From assembly GCA_029204225.1 (NCBI GenBank), contig CM055108.1, positions 23,532,749 through 23,596,748 of the forward strand: 64,000 nucleotides of DNA, written 5' to 3'. Under the pieces are notes generated by a model. It was not told where the DNA came from and made no database searches. It saw only the letters and a list, made by a program, of their open reading frames with translations. The position numbers and the translations under genes are program-made. Below are positions 35,219 to 48,449 of the stretch, one piece after another (the first letter of the stretch is position 1; each line of letters opens with the position of its first letter). Source of the stretch: Diphasiastrum complanatum (Eukaryota > Streptophyta > Lycopodiopsida > Lycopodiales > Lycopodiaceae).

Positions 35219-38200
35219 ATGTGTGTGAGCGTGCGCACGTGTGTGTGCATTCTGAAACCAGAGTGTACATATGTACAATAGTAAGTTTATGATTTTCTAC
35301 TATCTATATCTACTACCCTTGCATTTTATGTGTATATCTGCATTACAAGTATTACAATTGTATAGCAAACACCTATATAAATCATGCTCCTGACATCACT
35401 GTCATGTTTCTGATACTTACATTTAGTGGATATACATGGTTGATCTTTCAAATGACATTCCAAAGTACCTTTCTGATTTAGAATGCTAGGGACAAACTCG
35501 AACATATGTTCCTTTCTGCCTAGAGGGCTTGAAACACCATTTTAACTATTGACGTTCCTAACGCCAAGGGAATTCATAAGATCCGGCTCATTACAATCAA
35601 GAACCCATTATTCAAGGATAACTAAAGGTGCAATGTCCATATTCTCAGAAATACATTACGACAAACAAGCTTATTGTCCAAATTCTCAAAATACGTTACA
35701 AAGATTTAAACTAATTGCCCAAATTTTCAAAAATAGGTTATAAAAAAAAACTTACTATTCTACTGCTGATATGGCTAATCCAGGTATCAATCCATACTTG
35801 AATGCCTGCCATATGTGCATAAAACTAATGAGTTCTATCATTGAAAAACATCCCTACTTTTGAAGACAAGGCTAGTTAAGTAAGCTAGGTGAAGTAGCTC
35901 ATGTTGAAGGAAGAAAACTTGGTCAAGCTTTGCATTGGTGAATAAGCACTAATATGACAACACATTTTCTTGGAGAAATAATACTCGATACCACGAACCA
36001 TATAACCTCATGAGTTTGATCCATCGTAGTAGTCGACTGTCTTTAATAATCTTTCTATAAGTAGTCAATTTAATTCTAACAACGAACACTAAGCAACAAA
36101 TGCTAGTGCTCACTGCTCACAGAAGTATCACACTCGTGTTAGATAATACTTTGTGTTGCTAGCTTACTATTCTTCATGGGAGATTGTTAGGTTTGCTTCG
36201 CACATTGTGGTTCCTTGCTTTATTGAAGCTAAAATCTATGATTTTGATCATAACTCTTCTCCTCATGTCAATTTAAGTAGTCTTGGTTTTGTTCTATAAG
36301 TTCACTTTCACTTGAATATATTGTGCACATGAATGCATTCTTTTATGTATCTTGTTTGGTAGGATAGGAATAAATATCACTCTATTGAACGATTTCTCTA
36401 TAACTTGATATTTGAACCTTCATTATTTCCTTCCTGCTTGTACATTCCTAGTATACATCATAGGTTCCACAGTTGCCCGCCGTTCCGGAATGGAACGCGT
36501 TCAAGAGTTCCGTTCCAGAACGCGTTCCATTCTAAAAAACATATTTTTTTAACAAAGAAAAACAAGCGAAACTTCCGATTGGTTGATAACCATCCAGAAA
36601 TGCGCGATGACTGCACACGATGCCATCACCTGACACAGTTTTCAGGATGATTTTGACAACCATCGCGGGATAGATATGCGCGATTGAGACAACCATGCAG
36701 TACAGTTCTGTGCTTTCTTTGTTGTAGAATCATCAATTTATTGACAGTGTTGCTACTTTCAGACGTTCTTTATGCTATGTTTTGAATTCGTTCACCATGC
36801 GCATAATATGTGAAAAGGAAGTTTCAAGAAATTAGGTAGGGGCGGTGCCACACTAGCATGATAACGGATTACCCACATCAATCACTGGGAACAAAAAAGG
36901 AGGAACATTTCTTGCATATCAAGATGCGTCCCTCCAAAAGGAAGATGCGGCAGATGCGGCCAAGAGGTGACTGTTTTTTTATATTTAAAAAAAAAACGGT
37001 CCAACCCAGTACGTTTCAGAACGTACGGTATGGAACGTACTGTACGGAACGTTCCGACGCAAAAGGGTTGAAACGGGTTTCTAAGGTTCGTACATAGATA
37101 TCTTGTTTTACCACACACTTTAATACTTCCAAAGGATGCTCTTGTCATAGTTGCATCTAGTTTGAAAAAGGCTACAATTTTGGTACACAGATCAGGAATA
37201 TTACAGCCAAGATCATAACAATATAAGATCTTGTAACGAAGCATCAACAATAGATTTGAGTATCAAGAGGACATGAAAATGAAAAGTCATATGGAACATT
37301 ATCGATTTTTCTAGTTATAATAAACTCTTGACGCTTTTTGCTCGAGCTCAAGCACTAGTCATTCACCCCACTGAGCATTGAAGTAAATGGTCTTGCCAAT
37401 AAGGAAAATATAAAGGTTGTTGCTTGTCAAAGTGTAAGTGCCAAGGAACCTTTTATTATTTGGTCAAGGATTTTTTGCCTCCTCGGCAAAGAATGACATA
37501 TAGAAAACCTTAACAAAGCTCCTCAAGTATTATAGCAACAGATAAAAGCCTGAGCTCTATTCATAGCTACAAAAAGCCCAGAGAGAACTAAAAAGTAAGT
37601 ATGCATACCGGACGATAGTTTCTTGCACTTTTTAGTTCTTCCCATATCCACGAGGATTTTAAGGCAGTATAATATTCTTCCATTGTAGGCTCCTTGTCTA
37701 TACTGGAAAGCTCTCGGAATGCCGTTTCTGCTGCAAGCATCCCTGAAGAGAACCATGGTTACAATATTATCATTACTAGTCCATAGAAAATGTTATTGTC
37801 CACCTTATACTCTTCAATACATCATAAAGTCAAGAGCGGCAAAAAAGCAGTATTTGATTAATGATGAATGATTGAGAACTCAAGCTCAATATGTAGCAAA
37901 ATGATAAAGAGAATGAATTCCATCCACGCTCCATGTTGACATAACAACAAAAATGTCTCCATTTATCATTTGTGATTATGATCACTTGAGGATATGGCCT
38001 GTTCGCATCTTGCAACACAACAGGGGTCTATTAGAGCAGCCCTTGCCTAAGGTGACAAACGGTTTTGTAAATAGATTAGATTAGATAACATCTGTTCATA
38101 TCGATGCAAGCCAGTAAGGCTTACGGAACCCAAAATCAAGTACAATATATATGTCTTAAAATGGAATAAAAAACTACTCTAAGATCATAAATTGATCTTG

Positions 38201-41200
38201 TTAAGGTCTTAAATAGCTTCACACCAATTATGAGCTTCTAACAGAAAACTACCAAGCACACTAATGTCAACTATATCAAATAAGGTAAGCAATGTCACTA
38301 TAAGTTCTTTGAAAAGCTTAGATTCCGAAGAGTCTCAAGCCTGGCACAGTCCAATTGCTGATGAGATTATCTATCAATACTCTCAATCTTGCAAAGAACA
38401 CGTACGCTCCTCCCAAGGTGTCTTTGAAATGTTCCATCTTCCCGTTTCTGAATGTAATTCGTGAGAATTTGTCCTTGAGCATGAAATGACTTGCTTTTTT
38501 TCATAGATATATCGGCAACAATGTGGTGTTGAGTAGGAGCTCCTCTTATGGGGTTGAAATATTCTTTATAGTAGTCCATTTTCCGCATCAAAGGAGGATT
38601 CCATAACCCCTCATTGGAACTTCATATATGGAGTACTACAAAAGTAGCTTTTGTCTTCTCTTGTGGACAACTTTTCACCAAATGCCTTAGTCTCATATAG
38701 GTTTGGGTGAGGTGATTTTTTGGATCAATAGGTACCTTTTGTTGTGTGGAGTGCTCAGGCTATGTGTGATGCATCCACTTTAATTTTGTGTACCAATCTT
38801 GTCTTTGATTCATAGAGACCAATTCACCACTTGTTGATGAGCTCGAAACCCGCCTGACCCATAGCGTGAAGCCTCCTAGACTCTATGTCTGAACTCACTG
38901 CAGATTGAAGGATGGTACCATAGAATTTTGCAATGACAAGTCCAATCCTAATGGTGCGATAATTATTAGGTTTCATGGGATCACCGCTCTTGTGGATAGG
39001 ATGAATGATATTGGTACGCCAAGAGGGGGGAAAACTAGTGATGACAGTGTGGTTAAGAAGATCGGCAAGTATGGACGCCAGTGTAACAGGAGCCTGGATA
39101 AGCTTAGATTCTAAATCTTTGACATCACGCGTACGGAGTGTTCTCATTTTCTTGATGGATGGAAGGACCATATCAGACGTAAAAAGAGAGAAGCCAGAAG
39201 GTCGTGGAAAAATGATAATGGGCATGTCAATAGGGATAGTGTACAGAGTGATGGTCCAAGTACGAAGATCTGTGAGTGAGGGAGGTGGAGATCGAGGAGT
39301 GAACTCAAGCCAAAAGACACCAGTGTAGGAACCATAGTTGCAGCGAATCGCGATTCGTTGGGTCTGCGAATCGCGATTCGCGACCCAGAATCGCAAAAAA
39401 AAAAAAAAAAATTGGAAAAATAGCTTATTGCTTAACTTTTTTTTAGGGGATCAATGGTCAAACCAGCGTTTTGCCTCTCAGAAGTGCAGTAGATGAGGCA
39501 CAAACAGATCTTATTTTCAATAGCTATCCGGTTGTCATTTGCTCTGGTTTTCAGTAAATGTTAATGCTACAGTTTGGACTATCAATTGTATGGATGATGA
39601 TCACTTTTGCAACTGGTTCACTGGAGATGTGAGTGCAATGTACATACAGTTGGGGGCATAAATATTGGGCCCTTCTCGGCGCGCATTTGGACCCCATTTT
39701 TATCTACAAGGGGGCGGTAGCCCCCCGGTGGGGGGTTTGGGGGGCAACGCCCCCCAACGGCGGGGTCCGGGGGCTGCCGATAGACCCCAGCCCCGACGGT
39801 AAGGCCTATTCATGATTTGGCCTTCCAACTCCCCGAGTGAAAACACACTTTTTGGTGTTTCGCACCCGAAACAGTCGGCAAACTACACAATCATAATCCC
39901 CTCGATCAGAGCTTTCATCTGATACCCATATTGCCTTAAAAATTTAAAAAAAAAAAAAAAAATCGATTCTACACGATTCTGGGAAAACCCCGAATTGCGA
40001 ATCGGAATCACGATTCTGAATCGCGATTCGGGAATCGCGCTGCAACTATGGTAGGAACTGAAGAGGAGATTAATGAGATTCATAAGTGTGCTTTTTTATT
40101 GCGAAGAACACAGTGGCATATACGACGAACATCACTAAGTAAGTGAGGTGAATGACATTGTGTATGGATGATTTGTTGGTGGCAATAACGACATTATCGT
40201 CATACCAGGTTTGTTTAGCTGATCGAGAGGTGGGTTTGGGACGAGATCAATGAGATGGAAAAGCTATAGAGGCAACTAGCTACATGTAAGGCAGTAGTGA
40301 GGAAAGCAGCTTGAGATTCCAGAGGTAGATTACAGGGAAAATCGCGGAGTAAAAGTCATAAGAGATTCTTGGTATAAGGGAATATGTCTCATCAAACCTA
40401 TATTTTGGTGCCCGATTAGAGGTAGAGGAAGAGGGATGTGGAGTAGGTGGTATGGTGTGTCCAAGGTGGAACGAGAGGCATGAGTGATCTGAAAGAGCAG
40501 TGGTGGAAATACAGAAATCTGAGATGAATGGGATGAAAGAGGGGGATCCCAAGAGATAATCACCACACTATGTCCACCACTCTGGGGATGGCAAGTGAAT
40601 CCAATAGAGTCAGACCAACAAGCTAAGCCAATAAAATTGGCTAAATCATGTGCACCTCCAAACTGAAGAAGATACTCACCGTAAGTAGTAACCGGTCCAA
40701 AAACATCAGCAGAAATCCTGCTAATACCCATATCCACTACATCAGTAGACTGCACACGAAAATGATCCGAAGCATCATGAAATTCTTTCTGATGTGAGGA
40801 AGTTCTGGCATTGAAATCGCCAATCAGGAGTATATGGCCTCGCTTTAAATATCTGATAATGTCCGAGTAACATACAACCATAAAGATCTTTGTCCAGGCC
40901 TATATCATGTCCATTAAGGTGAATCCAAAGATAGCGTGCATGTACATCATGACCCATGAACTCAATAATAGACTGTAGAGTCTCTCAGTACAAACATGCC
41001 ACTCCACCTGAACCTCTGCCACTAACGAAACGTGTCACTGTTTGGCATGTAGAACACCACCGAAAATCTAATAACCCTCTGTCACTACTCTCATGTGTCT
41101 CGGTAAATAGCAAGATATCACCATGTGCAATAAAATCAACTAGTTGTAGATGATGAATGAACCCCATTACAATCCCACACTCCAATCCGCAATCTGTGTG

Positions 41201-41809
41201 AACGGGCCCTCGGGACGCACCCAAGCCCGAGGACCCCAATTTCCTAGGCACTAGAAGTAGATGGTCCAGGTTCCAGGTATCGAACATGACCGTCTAGAAT
41301 GCTAACGTATAAACGAAATGCAATGGTATGCCCTATAATGACATAATGTCCTACAGTGTAATGGTATTATACTCATGATCCTGATGTCCTACTAAAGGCA
41401 GTGACGCATGTCATTGCTAGAAGTATGTCTAGAATATGCTAATGTTGTCGTCATGGAGGTTGTCTATGACAGATACGTGCTCTCAAAGGTAGGACGAGTA
41501 GCTCTTGGTTAAAATCATAGATGCCCAGCGTTTCAGAAATGCGTTTCTGAAATATCAAAAAAAATTCCAGAAATGTTTTTTTTTTTCAGAAAAAAAATTA
41601 TTTTTTTTTGGGCAATATGGGTATTAGGTGAAAGCTCTAATTAAGAGCATAAGCACTGTGTAGTTTGCCGAATGTTTCGGGTGCAGGATGGTCTAGTTTA
41701 GGTGCATTAACTCCTAGGTTTATGCTTTGCTGTGTTTAATATAAAAAATTAATAAAAAAACATGATGCCCCAAAATTCTCCCTCCTCTCTCTCTCTCGCT
41801 CTCGCTCTC

Positions 41810-41895
<86 letters not shown>

Positions 41896-44800
41896 ATCCA
41901 ACAAACTAAACAAAAATGCTGAATCATGTTGAACATAAACCATGTTGAGTGTTCTGAACCAGTTACCATATTGCATCGTCCTAATTTTTCAACCATATGG
42001 AATCGTTTTTCAGCCATACTCTCTCTCTCTCTCATCCGGCTAAGCATAAGGATCTGCAAATGTGACATATCACTCCAAGTATCTTTGGACAAGCCAGGAC
42101 ACCATGTCTCTACTGAATATAGAGTCACCGGAGAGACAGTGGCAGAAAAAAGGCGAGTGTGTATCAGGATCATGTACATAGTAAATAGAGGAAAACCTCT
42201 CCATCTGGACAAGAGCAGAGTGCCCCTTGCGGAGCCTAGACAGCGCAGCTGGTCTAAAAGTGAGCAATGGACCAGTAAAAAGGACACCTAAGTATGTATA
42301 AGAGGCTACTATCTCCAGTGGAAGCCCATCATAGTAGAGAGAGAGAGAGGCTATATTTCGGATTATCACATTCATTCATAGAGTCTCGGAGCTTGATTCA
42401 ACCAGATATGTTGTTGCAGCTTTTACATACTCTCACACTCTAGCTAGTCAGCAGGCTAAGTCCTCATGGTTTCAATGTGTTTCTGACCTTTTGAGTAGGT
42501 GGGGTTTATCTATATCTGATCTCCCGAATGGGACACACGCATATATCCGCCAACAGATTTACAGAGCTTACATCAGCACAATGTGGTCTCACCCAGATCC
42601 AGCACGGGCCAAGCTTCATTTTTATCACACTCAAGCTTGATGTTTCCGGGCTTCCCATTCGGCCGGGTTATTTGTCTCAGACGTTATCTTTCGGCTTGCG
42701 TTACCGTCTTGGTCAGTTTAGGGTCTCTTCTCACCAGCTTGCTATTGAGACAAGCAGATACACAGACACACCTCGACCGCTACGGATTTGTCAGTGCTAC
42801 TCTTTACAAGAGATTGAGGATGAGTTCCATTTCATTTTCCGATGTCCAGCCTACTATGAGATCAGAGGCAGATACCATTGCTTATACAGAGATACTTCAC
42901 TTACACTTGGTTCTTTCCTTGCCTTCTCAGCGAGATGTGTTGGTTTATTATTACGAGAGATGTTTACTCTGAGATCTTCCTTTTTATTGGATGTTTCTGA
43001 TGTGGATCATAGCCAGTCCCACATTACGCACTTTTTCCAGAAGAGGGATAGAGATGAGACTTCTGACAGTGAGATAGACATTCCAGTACGACGACCGAAG
43101 CTCCAGCATCCTCTTCGCTCCTCCAGGCCCAGGGCTCTTCACCGGAGGCCAACACCTGCTTCTCACCATATCACGCAGTTTTTTATATCCACTTAGCAAG
43201 TTAGCTAACTTATTTCAGTTTTCTCTTTCCCTCTGTGTAGCTGGTGGTTAAGCTACTGATATTGTACCCTCGACAGAGCTAGAGCTTTGTTTTTCTCTCT
43301 GTTTTCTAGTGTTGGTTTAGCTTTTAGGAATAAGTCCTACGTGGACAATGCTCCTTCTTTTTTAATGTACTTTCTACTTGTCTTATGTGCCCTCGGGTAC
43401 TTGACAAACATTAATATAATTCTAATTCTAATTCTAATTCTCTCTCTCTTTCTACTGACATGATCTTGGCAGTGATGGCACTATATGAGAGAGTCCTTGG
43501 CTGTTTTCAAAGTGATACCGGCATCTCAGACCACATTTGGAGCACTATTGGCGTGAAATAGGGTTGTTCTCTATCCCCAACCCTGTTTGGACTATATATT
43601 GACGAGCTTGAGAGAGTTATTGAGGGGTGCGGTGGCACAGGTTGCAGGCTTGGGAGCATCTTGATTGCTATACTTTTATATGCAGATGACGTGGTCCTCC
43701 TATCTTCTTCCAGAGAGGGATTACAGCGACAGCTAGACAGTCTTCATGCCTTCTGCAGTAGATGGGGACTGGGGGTTAACATATTGAAAACCAAAGTTAT
43801 GGTTTTCAACACATCGAGAGGTTTTATGCAGCGCCAGGAACTCATCTTTGATGGGCAACCCTTGGAGGTCGTATCTTCTTACACTTACCTTGGCGTGCTT
43901 TTTACAGGCCCTATCTTTGGCATGTGACAGGCAGCCTCCGCCAGACTTGGGAAGGGTCACGCCTCCCTTGTCCAGTTAGAGCGCTTCTGTTTCAGACACT
44001 TTATTCGGGATGCCCCGAGTAAATGTCAGCTTTTTGATACTCTCGTTACTCCCACATCCCTATATGCAGCAGAGGTATGGTGTGCAGATCTTCGGATTGG
44101 GCCAGTATTTCACGACTGCAGGTTCTCATGCTATCTCGGATGATACGGGCTAAGCCATCTGTCCCACATCAGATTATCCTGACAGAGTTCGCGGTCCCTC
44201 CCATTCAGCTATCCGCCATCTTCCAGTTTATTCTATATATTCAGCGTATTATGACGTTACCCACAGATGAGCAGAGATACACATAGACGGCACTTGCCTC
44301 CTCGCGAGACCTTTATGACCAGGGGCATCGACTATCATGGTTCTCTCAGGCCTCCCGGATACTGGATACACTTGGTATTTCTATCACAGACCTTCCATCC
44401 GGCACCCATGAGTATATCAGACGCTTTCTCTATAGAGCATACCTGAGCCGGACATGGCAGGGACAGATTACAGGACACACTTTCTGGAGCTAGACACAGT
44501 TGGATTTCCAGTTTTGCCACACTATCTGACCTCAGGACTACTCTCTCTCATGGGCTCCAATTTATTCTGGGCCAGTTCCGAGTGTCCTCACACCAGTTGG
44601 CGATTGAGACTGGACGCTTTCAGGGTACCCCACGAGAGGAGCGGCTTTCTCAGTTATGTTCATTATCTATGGTTGAGACAGAGGAGCATTTCCTTTTCAC
44701 ATGTCCAGTTTACTATGAGATCAGAGGGCGATATCATTGCCTTTTTCGTCAGACACCAGTTACATTACGGTCCCTCATCTCATATGAGGACCCTAGATGT

Positions 44801-47800
44801 GTGGCACTTATGATACGTGAGATGTCCCTCCTGTTCAGGACCTATGATAGGATCATCATAATATATAATATCGGGCCACATGGCACCAAAATGGGGTACA
44901 CTGATGTTCCATGAACGTAATGAAAACTACACAACTAAGACTCGTCAGAGTCATGGTAGGAACCATCATTTGAATCTGTGCCTGACTGCAGATCCCAAGG
45001 GTCTGCAGATGAATCGAAACTGGAGGGAGCCATATGCATTTACTAGTATGTGAAACAGTACTAGTCTGATCTTTTGAATATAATTCACCATAGGATTTTA
45101 CTGGAAATGAAATCAGTTTTGTGATTCCTATTATTACAAATTTTCCAATAAAATTGGACTGCTTTCTCTTTTTATTGACTAGTTTGGCATTACTCCGTTA
45201 ATATTGACAAAACCTATCCAAACATGGAATATGAAATTACATGAATGGAAATCCCACCAATAGGATTTCAGTAATTCTTGAACCGTATCTTGTCAGATTT
45301 ACTGTCTAGAAAAAGAATACTGTTGCAACTCATTCAATCTGGTCATTTCATATTGTTTGACGATTTTAATTCAAATTTGACGAGTATTTTGCACAAACTT
45401 CACTTGACTGATTTCTAGCGATCAGCATTGATTAGAAAACTATCAGACAAGTAACTGATTTCAAATTTTAACCGAATTGAAATTCAATAAAAAAGAAAAA
45501 AATTCAATAAAAAAGAAAAAAATTCAAATTTTAACTTCCAATCTGGGAGTTCCCAACTCCAAAAGTTAAAAAATGACAGTACAGTAAAAACTGTCGGCAA
45601 TTCATTGCGGTTCCTTCTGTCAATTTTAACTTATCTATCACCGGGAAATGATTTAGACTTAGTGAAAACATTGTGACCAATTTTGACTGATAAACTCAGT
45701 TTAATCAATTCACTTATCTAAACCGATTCCATAGATAATGGAAAAAATGACCGACATTTCGATTTTTTCGGAAAACTCAATTTTTGCTTTGTTTTACGTA
45801 ATTCGAAAATTCTGACAAAAATACTGTTAGTGCAAAAGGCAATCGAAATCGAAAAATCAAAATACTGTCCGATTCCTAATGTTACTAACCCAACGTCAAA
45901 CTAGCATGCAAAGCACACTATATCAGTTACAAAACATCATTCCGGAATGTTTTACATAAACTTCAGTTTTACGGAATTTGTCAGCCAATATCATTGATTT
46001 GTAACCCAACTGTCAGAGCACATGCGTATGACCACTCAAATCGATTGTAAATCCATCATACATGTCAGAATCACTCTGAGAATCAGCATGCAACCAATCC
46101 ATGCAAGCACAGTACTACAAATTAGGGAAATGACTGGCGGCATGCAATCAGAACAATTCCAAATTTTGCCAATTTTACTCACAAAACTGCAAATTTCAAA
46201 TGATCATAACTTTGGCTACAGGACACCAAATTGGGTGTTGTACAGCTCAGTATAGAGGGAGACCAAGTGAACAAGATGCTTGCCACATCAGCCTTCCACC
46301 TAGGCTTCACACGTGCGAGATCAGAGTGTCAAAAAATCTATAGTAGGGAGCATTTCCACAAGACTTTATCATGCAAAAACATGCAAACACGGTGGCCCTA
46401 GCTCAAAATTGATGTTACGAACAGTCTTAAACAGTCAATAAGACTTCCATGAAGCATTCATACTGATCCTAAGATGCAGTATAGGCTGAGAACGAAGATT
46501 TTTTTATTTGTAGAAGTCAAAATAGCTTCAAACTTGATGGAGATGGTGCATAAGCCACCGGCCATCAATTTACACGTCTGATAGCTTGCTAGGAAGGTAA
46601 AAAGGAATGCTAATCATGCTGTAAAAAATTCCAGAATGATCTCCTTATGGATTTGGAGAGATCCATCCCCCCAAAAATCACCAAAAATGGTCATCTTTTG
46701 TACTTTTTTTGACTTACTACAAGTTCAATTGCTGGAATTCTTGGCTCTAACTTCAGGGAAAGATTCAAAAGACTTTGGTCCACCACTTTACAAGCTCTAC
46801 ATGGTGTTTTACAGCCACCTACTATCCAACTTTATGAAAAAACAAGCAAAAATGATGATTTTTGACTATTTTCCGGTTTTTTCATCACAATAAAGTGGAA
46901 ATTCATGACATCCAACTCTTTCTCTAACACATGCAAAATTATAACCATTTACTGCTGAATTTTGGTTCTAACTATCTATTTTGTGCCAAAAAGCATGAAA
47001 AACCAAGCAATTTTGACCAAAACATAGCCTAGAATCATAAATCATTGGAAAGAACCGGCATGCATCATTAATTTCATCATTGATGAACCCTAAAACGAAA
47101 GTACACTTGCTGGAAAATTCAGATCTACCAAAGATTTGATCTACACAGAAAAAGCTCCAAAGTAAGTATCACAAATTGGCCTTCAAGGACAATTCTCCAT
47201 AAAACCACAAAGAATCCCAAGAGTAATGGATCTTAGCAACATGCAAATTGAAACCGGGATAGTACATCCGCTTGCACCCTTGCTATCCACCTTGGAAGAG
47301 GATTCCAATGATCCAATCCGAAATTTCGACGAAAGGTAGCCCTTCTCCATGTTCTCCAATCTTCGTAAGCCTTGCTCTGATACCAATGTAAGAAAAGCTC
47401 CCTAAGATCCTGCTTACAAGACAAAACACAATGGAAAACACACTATGGAGCAACCACCCATCCAAGTAGAAGCAACCAATCAACTCTAGAAGCTTCACTC
47501 CCAAGCCAAGGAATAGGAAGCATGAAGGTAGAGTGAAACCCTGGCAATGAATCAATGATCACAATTAGGAGTAAGGCGAGTTTGGCCTCAATATATAGAG
47601 CCAAAAGCAACCTGGGCACATAGCCATGCATAGCCCTAAGTTCCCTATATATAGATTCACCTAGAATAGAGTCCTAAGCATGGACCAACTATTCATAGAA
47701 TTGCTATTGATAACTCTACACATGCCTTGATTGTCCCAAACCTTGTCTAAACTCCATTTAGTGTGTTCTGGGCCTCACAAGGATATTAGTTACTTTCGGG

Positions 47801-48375
47801 TCACATCTAGTACGACGTGGCATAACTAACAGCTTGATTTACTGGAGTAGCATGTATCCAAGGCTAGGAGTATACATAATCCTACTTACTGGCCATGGAC
47901 ATAACAAAACCGTTCTCCGATTCCAACCTGGCCTGACGGTTCGAACGTCAAAAAATCGGTTCGAACCGGCCGGTTCGAATCGACCTGTTCGAATCAGGGT
48001 GTAACCGTGGGTTGGTTGAAAAGAAAAGAGAGGATGTCAACGGCATGCTTCAACAGTTCAGCTTCTAGTTCGTCAATGTCTTTGGCTTTATGTAGGTTTA
48101 ATCGATTGATGGCCTCTTCTACTATGTCTAGAGAGAAAATATCAGAAGTACATGTGTATGGGTGTGTGTGAAGTGGAGGTGTGTAAGGTACAGTAGTGTA
48201 CAATGATGTGGCATAGGTCACCCATGTGCTAAGATCTGTGATCTGGGGTGGAGGTGCTCGTGGAAGAAATTTTTGCCAAAATGATCTCGAAGAAGAGCTA
48301 AAGAGAAGGTCCATCATCTTCTTTCCCTAGCAAGTTTTGTATGTAATTTTTTTTTTTTGGGTGGTTCTACGATAT

Positions 48376-48449
<74 letters not shown>

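Larger units (their letters stand above)
38815..41290 (-). mobile_element. LINE-2, interrupted by a hAT-like element
   Basis: Minus-strand LINE with an APE-type endonuclease (41290-40330), a linker, and the start of reverse transcriptase (39325-38824). A 718-bp DNA transposon at 39333-40050 splits it. The reverse-transcriptase palm and everything after [11 protein letters not shown] are missing, so the copy is dead. Confidence 0.88.
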
